A stretch of DNA of 64,000 nucleotides from Arthrobacter sp. ZGTC131. GTDB lineage: Bacteria > Actinomycetota > Actinomycetes > Actinomycetales > Micrococcaceae. Of this stretch, positions 61,750 through 64,000 are shown piece after piece. The notes beneath the pieces are model-generated. The model was given only the letters and a program-made list of their open reading frames with translations, did not search any database and was not told the origin of the DNA. Each line of letters starts with the position of its first letter. Position 1 is the stretch's first letter. The translations under genes were made by a program, and so were the position numbers. The DNA lies in NCBI RefSeq assembly GCF_002929275.1, contig NZ_PJIK01000018.1, positions 32,957 to 96,956 of the forward strand, in the 5' to 3' direction.

Positions 61750-61791
61750 GAGGCCCCGGCTTCCCTTTGGTTCAAGGGAAGCCGGGGCCTC
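61750..61791. terminator. perfect hairpin terminator
   Basis: GAGGCCCCGGCTTCCCTT (61750-61767) and AAGGGAAGCCGGGGCCTC (61774-61791) pair perfectly around the loop TGGTTC, followed by TTCGCTTTTG. It lies upstream of the DJ-1-type gene start and after the 61822-62160 gene on the minus strand, so it most likely ends that gene. Confidence 0.85.
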
Positions 61792-61821
61792 TTCGCTTTT
61801 GCTGGTTTAGTCACTCCGGCG

Positions 61822-62160
61822 CTACATTGCGGCGGGGTGCTGGTCTCCCTTGTGTCCGCGCAGATTTTCCTGGACCTTGCCGAACAGATCCTTGATGGTG
61901 GACTCGGTATTGGTCAGCATGTCCGGCTGGACGTAGACATTATGGGTCGGGGACACCGTGTAGGTGGTCTGGAGTCCGCCGCTGCTGTCCACTCCTTCCA
62001 AAGCGATGGTCACTCCGGAGTCCTTCCGGGCGATCGCGCCGATCCGTCCGAACACCAGTGTGGCCTCATCGGGCTGGAAGCTGACCGTCAGTCCGATGTG
62101 CGTACGGTTAAGGTCGGTGGCCGCAACAGCCTTCTCGTTGCCAGTGCCTGCGTAATTCAT
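61822..62160 (-). CDS. hypothetical protein
   Basis: A 112-residue soluble protein with beta-rich character (THIGLTVSFQPDEATLVFGR, VTIALEGVDSSGGLQTTYTV), a short conserved-looking end (IKDLFGKVQENLRGHKG) and no cysteines. GGAG lies before the ATG at 62160. No family recognised. It is flanked by terminators on both sides, so it is monocistronic. Confidence 0.65.
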   Translation of the reverse strand: MNYAGTGNEKAVAATDLNRTHIGLTVSFQPDEATLVFGRIGAIARKDSGVTIALEGVDSSGGLQTTYTVSPTHNVYVQPDMLTNTESTIKDLFGKVQENLRGHKGDQHPAAM

Positions 62161-62268
62161 GACTACTCCTTGCGTGAGAGAAAGCGACTTACGTCAAGAA
62201 GTCTATGGCTGCCTGTTAACGCCGTATAGGATCACCAGGCCCGCTCCCGGCATACGGCGCCCGCACCG

Positions 62269-62310
62269 CCGCCGCCCACGTTCCCGCGTTGGGCGGGGCG
62301 TGGGCGGCGG
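62269..62310 (-). terminator. hairpin after the RND pump gene
   Basis: CCGCCGCCCACG (62269-62280) pairs perfectly with CGTGGGCGGCGG (62299-62310). It lies about 28 bp after the pump stop codon on the minus strand. Confidence 0.6.
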
Positions 62311-62338
62311 ACGGCCTAGATACTGTACTCGGTCTTAA

Positions 62339-64000
62339 TCACGCATTGGCGAGCTCTGGCTCCCGTGGCGGCGCCTCCTCCCGCTGCTTCCGGGACTTGG
62401 CGAACCTCAGGTAAAGCGACGGCACCACGAAGAGGTTAAGCAGCGTGGACGTCACCAGCCCGCCAAGAATGACCATTGCCATCGGATGCTCGATCTCGTG
62501 GCCCGGGATTTCGCCCAAAACCACCAGCGGAACGAGGGCAAGCCCGGTGGCAAGCGTGGTCATCAGGATCGGCGAAAGTCGTTCACCAGCCCCGCGCAGC
62601 ACCAGTTCGGGCCCGAACTTCATGCCCTCATACTTCTCGAGGTACTGGCAGTGGTTGATGAGCAGGATGCCGTTCCTCGCCGCGATGCCCATGACCGTCA
62701 GGAAGCCCACAATGGAGCCCAGTGACAGGACACCTCCTCCCAACCAGGCGGCGAACACGCCGCCCACGAGGGCGATCGGCAGCGTGAGGATGACCAGCGT
62801 GGCCAGCCGCCAGCTTGAGAAGGCCACCTGCAGCAGCAGGTAAATTACGGCCAGCGCCACGGCGGCGAGGGTCAGCAGCGTGGTGGTTGCCTCTTGCCGT
62901 TCCTGGAACTCGCCGAGGACTTCCGTGCGGAAGCCCGCCGGCAGCTCCACATCCTTCAGACCTTCCTCCATCGCCGCGACCACGGTGCCCAGGGATCCTT
63001 CCGTCACGTTCGCCTCGATGTCGATCCGCCTGGAGTGGGCATCACGTTCGATGACATTGGGCGTCGGTTTGACCTCGACGCCGGCCACATCGGACAACAG
63101 GATTTTCTCTCCGCTGGGGGTATCTATGGGGAGGTTCCTGATTGCGGTGAGGTCGGAGCGGACTTCCACTGGGCTCCAGACCTGGACGTCGTAGGCCTTG
63201 CCGCCCCGGTAGACGTCGCCGACTTCCTCACCGGCCACCAGCGTTGCCGCGGCCCGCCTGACATCGCCCGGCTTCAGCCCGTAGCTCTGGGCCTTTTCCA
63301 GATCGACCTCGATATTGATCTGTGGAATGTCCTTTTGCAGCTCCGTGTGGACGTCGATGGCACCCTCGGTCCCGTCAAAGATCCCCTGGATCTCGGCGGC
63401 CTTTGAACGCAGGAGCGCCAGATCGTCCCCGTAAAGCCGGACGACGACGGCGGTGCTGGCGCCCGTTAGAACCTCGCGGATCCTCTCCTTCAGGTAGGTT
63501 TGAACGTCGCGAACAATACCGGGATAACCTTCCACAACTTCGTGAACTGCGGCCAACGTTTTGTCATAGTCCACTGCAGGGTCGATGCTGATCCAGTTCT
63601 CACCGAAATACACGCCCACCACTTCATCAGCGTTGAAGGCCTGGCCGATGTGGGCGCCGCAGTTTCGGACGCCCGGGATGGTCATGAGCTCAGTGCAGGC
63701 CTTCTGACTAATGCGATATTCCTCCTGGACCGATGTGCCCGGCTGGGTCAGCCAGTGCATGAGGAAGTCACGTTCCTTGAAGTCCGGCAGCAGCGACTGC
63801 CCCAACAGCGGTGCGGTGATGGCGCCAATAGCCGCCATTGCCCCGAAGGTGGCGTAACCGGCCGCCGGACGCCGAATGATCTTACGCAGCACCTTGTGAT
63901 AGCCGCGCTTGAGCACCCGGACCAGGGGTGGTTCCTGCTCCTTTAGTGGGACCTTGCGCATGAAGATCAGCGCGAGGGCAGGGGTGACAGTCAAGGCCAC
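62339..64000 (-). CDS. RND efflux permease, heavy-metal efflux (CusA/CzcA) type (5' end outside window)
   Basis: The visible 553 residues are the C-terminal half of a large RND pump: one periplasmic-type domain (about 75-350), then transmembrane segments 8-12. Signatures include [17 protein letters not shown] in the docking-type region, [20 protein letters not shown] and [19 protein letters not shown], with the RNGILLI of HME-RND. The start lies beyond the right edge; the first codon shown is internal. It should export metal ions or drugs using the proton gradient. No membrane-fusion or outer-membrane partner is visible here. Confidence 0.85.
   Translation of the reverse strand: MALTVTPALALIFMRKVPLKEQEPPLVRVLKRGYHKVLRKIIRRPAAGYATFGAMAAIGAITAPLLGQSLLPDFKERDFLMHWLTQPGTSVQEEYRISQKACTELMTIPGVRNCGAHIGQAFNADEVVGVYFGENWISIDPAVDYDKTLAAVHEVVEGYPGIVRDVQTYLKERIREVLTGASTAVVVRLYGDDLALLRSKAAEIQGIFDGTEGAIDVHTELQKDIPQINIEVDLEKAQSYGLKPGDVRRAAATLVAGEEVGDVYRGGKAYDVQVWSPVEVRSDLTAIRNLPIDTPSGEKILLSDVAGVEVKPTPNVIERDAHSRRIDIEANVTEGSLGTVVAAMEEGLKDVELPAGFRTEVLGEFQERQEATTTLLTLAAVALAVIYLLLQVAFSSWRLATLVILTLPIALVGGVFAAWLGGGVLSLGSIVGFLTVMGIAARNGILLINHCQYLEKYEGMKFGPELVLRGAGERLSPILMTTLATGLALVPLVVLGEIPGHEIEHPMAMVILGGLVTSTLLNLFVVPSLYLRFAKSRKQREEAPPREPELANA

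Overview
The window is a high-GC actinobacterial chromosome segment, most likely from the Arthrobacter/Pseudarthrobacter group (Micrococcaceae). This rests on several features: a bacterial proteasome activator ending in GQYL, a GTP-type PEP carboxykinase, an NsrR-type regulator beside a flavohemoglobin, tRNA genes that mostly lack an encoded CCA, a c-di-AMP (ydaO-type) riboswitch before a secreted lytic transglycosylase, and many GTG/TTG starts. No phage, insertion sequence, CRISPR array or rRNA operon was seen. The assignment is inference from gene content, not from a marker gene.

Layout. 1-5 kb: a type-II NADH-dehydrogenase-like flavoprotein cut by the left edge, an orphan SEDS (FtsW/RodA) protein, a cysteine hydrolase, a PAS-ANTAR regulator and small unknown genes. 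5-9 kb: small stress proteins (GlsB/YeaQ and CsbD types), a coiled-coil protein and an aldo/keto reductase. 9-15 kb: the proteasome activator Bpa with a coupled unknown gene, then a cstA-ybdD-GNAT carbon-starvation unit, a PadR regulator, a quinone oxidoreductase and tRNA-Ser(TGA). 15-26 kb: a 43-residue small protein, a two-domain VOC protein, a 1525-residue secreted nuclease/5'-nucleotidase fusion, a divergent FAD/NAD(P)-binding protein and S9 peptidase pair, and tRNA-Ser(GCT). 26-34 kb: a CrtI-like oxidoreductase coupled to an MFS exporter, a RecQ helicase with a phosphoribosyltransferase-like tail, and phosphomannomutase. 33.6-40 kb: nsrR-hmp nitric-oxide defence with a clear operator, pckG, tRNA-Arg(ACG), a FadR-type regulator and a disulfide-reductase-like flavoprotein.

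40-47 kb: a four-gene, translationally coupled operon (degenerate ABC ATPase, YhgE/Pip membrane protein, TetR regulator, membrane protein with a basic tail), then a secreted VanY-type carboxypeptidase with a repeat domain, a SixA phosphatase and a dodecin. 47-53.5 kb: a winged-helix regulator without a receiver domain, an unusually AT-rich 1-kb gap with a broken gene, an OmpR-type two-component system, a riboswitch-controlled transglycosylase, and an orphan C-terminal domain of a GT39 mannosyltransferase. 53.5-64 kb: HAD phosphatase, VOC protein, upp, PAP2 phosphatase, tadA, a winged-helix protein related to DNA glycosylases, a tight dehydrogenase/PTPS-like/glycosyltransferase operon, tRNA-Ser(CGA), a DJ-1/PfpI protein and a heavy-metal-type RND pump cut by the right edge.

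Most of the window is ordinary chromosome. The units I find most worth following are the MDR/PTPS-like/glycosyltransferase operon (58.1-60.6 kb), whose PTPS homologue lacks the usual cysteine and one zinc ligand; the YhgE operon, whose ATPase has lost its P-loop lysine and catalytic glutamate; and the riboswitch before the transglycosylase. All functions are inferred from sequence reading alone; no database search was run.
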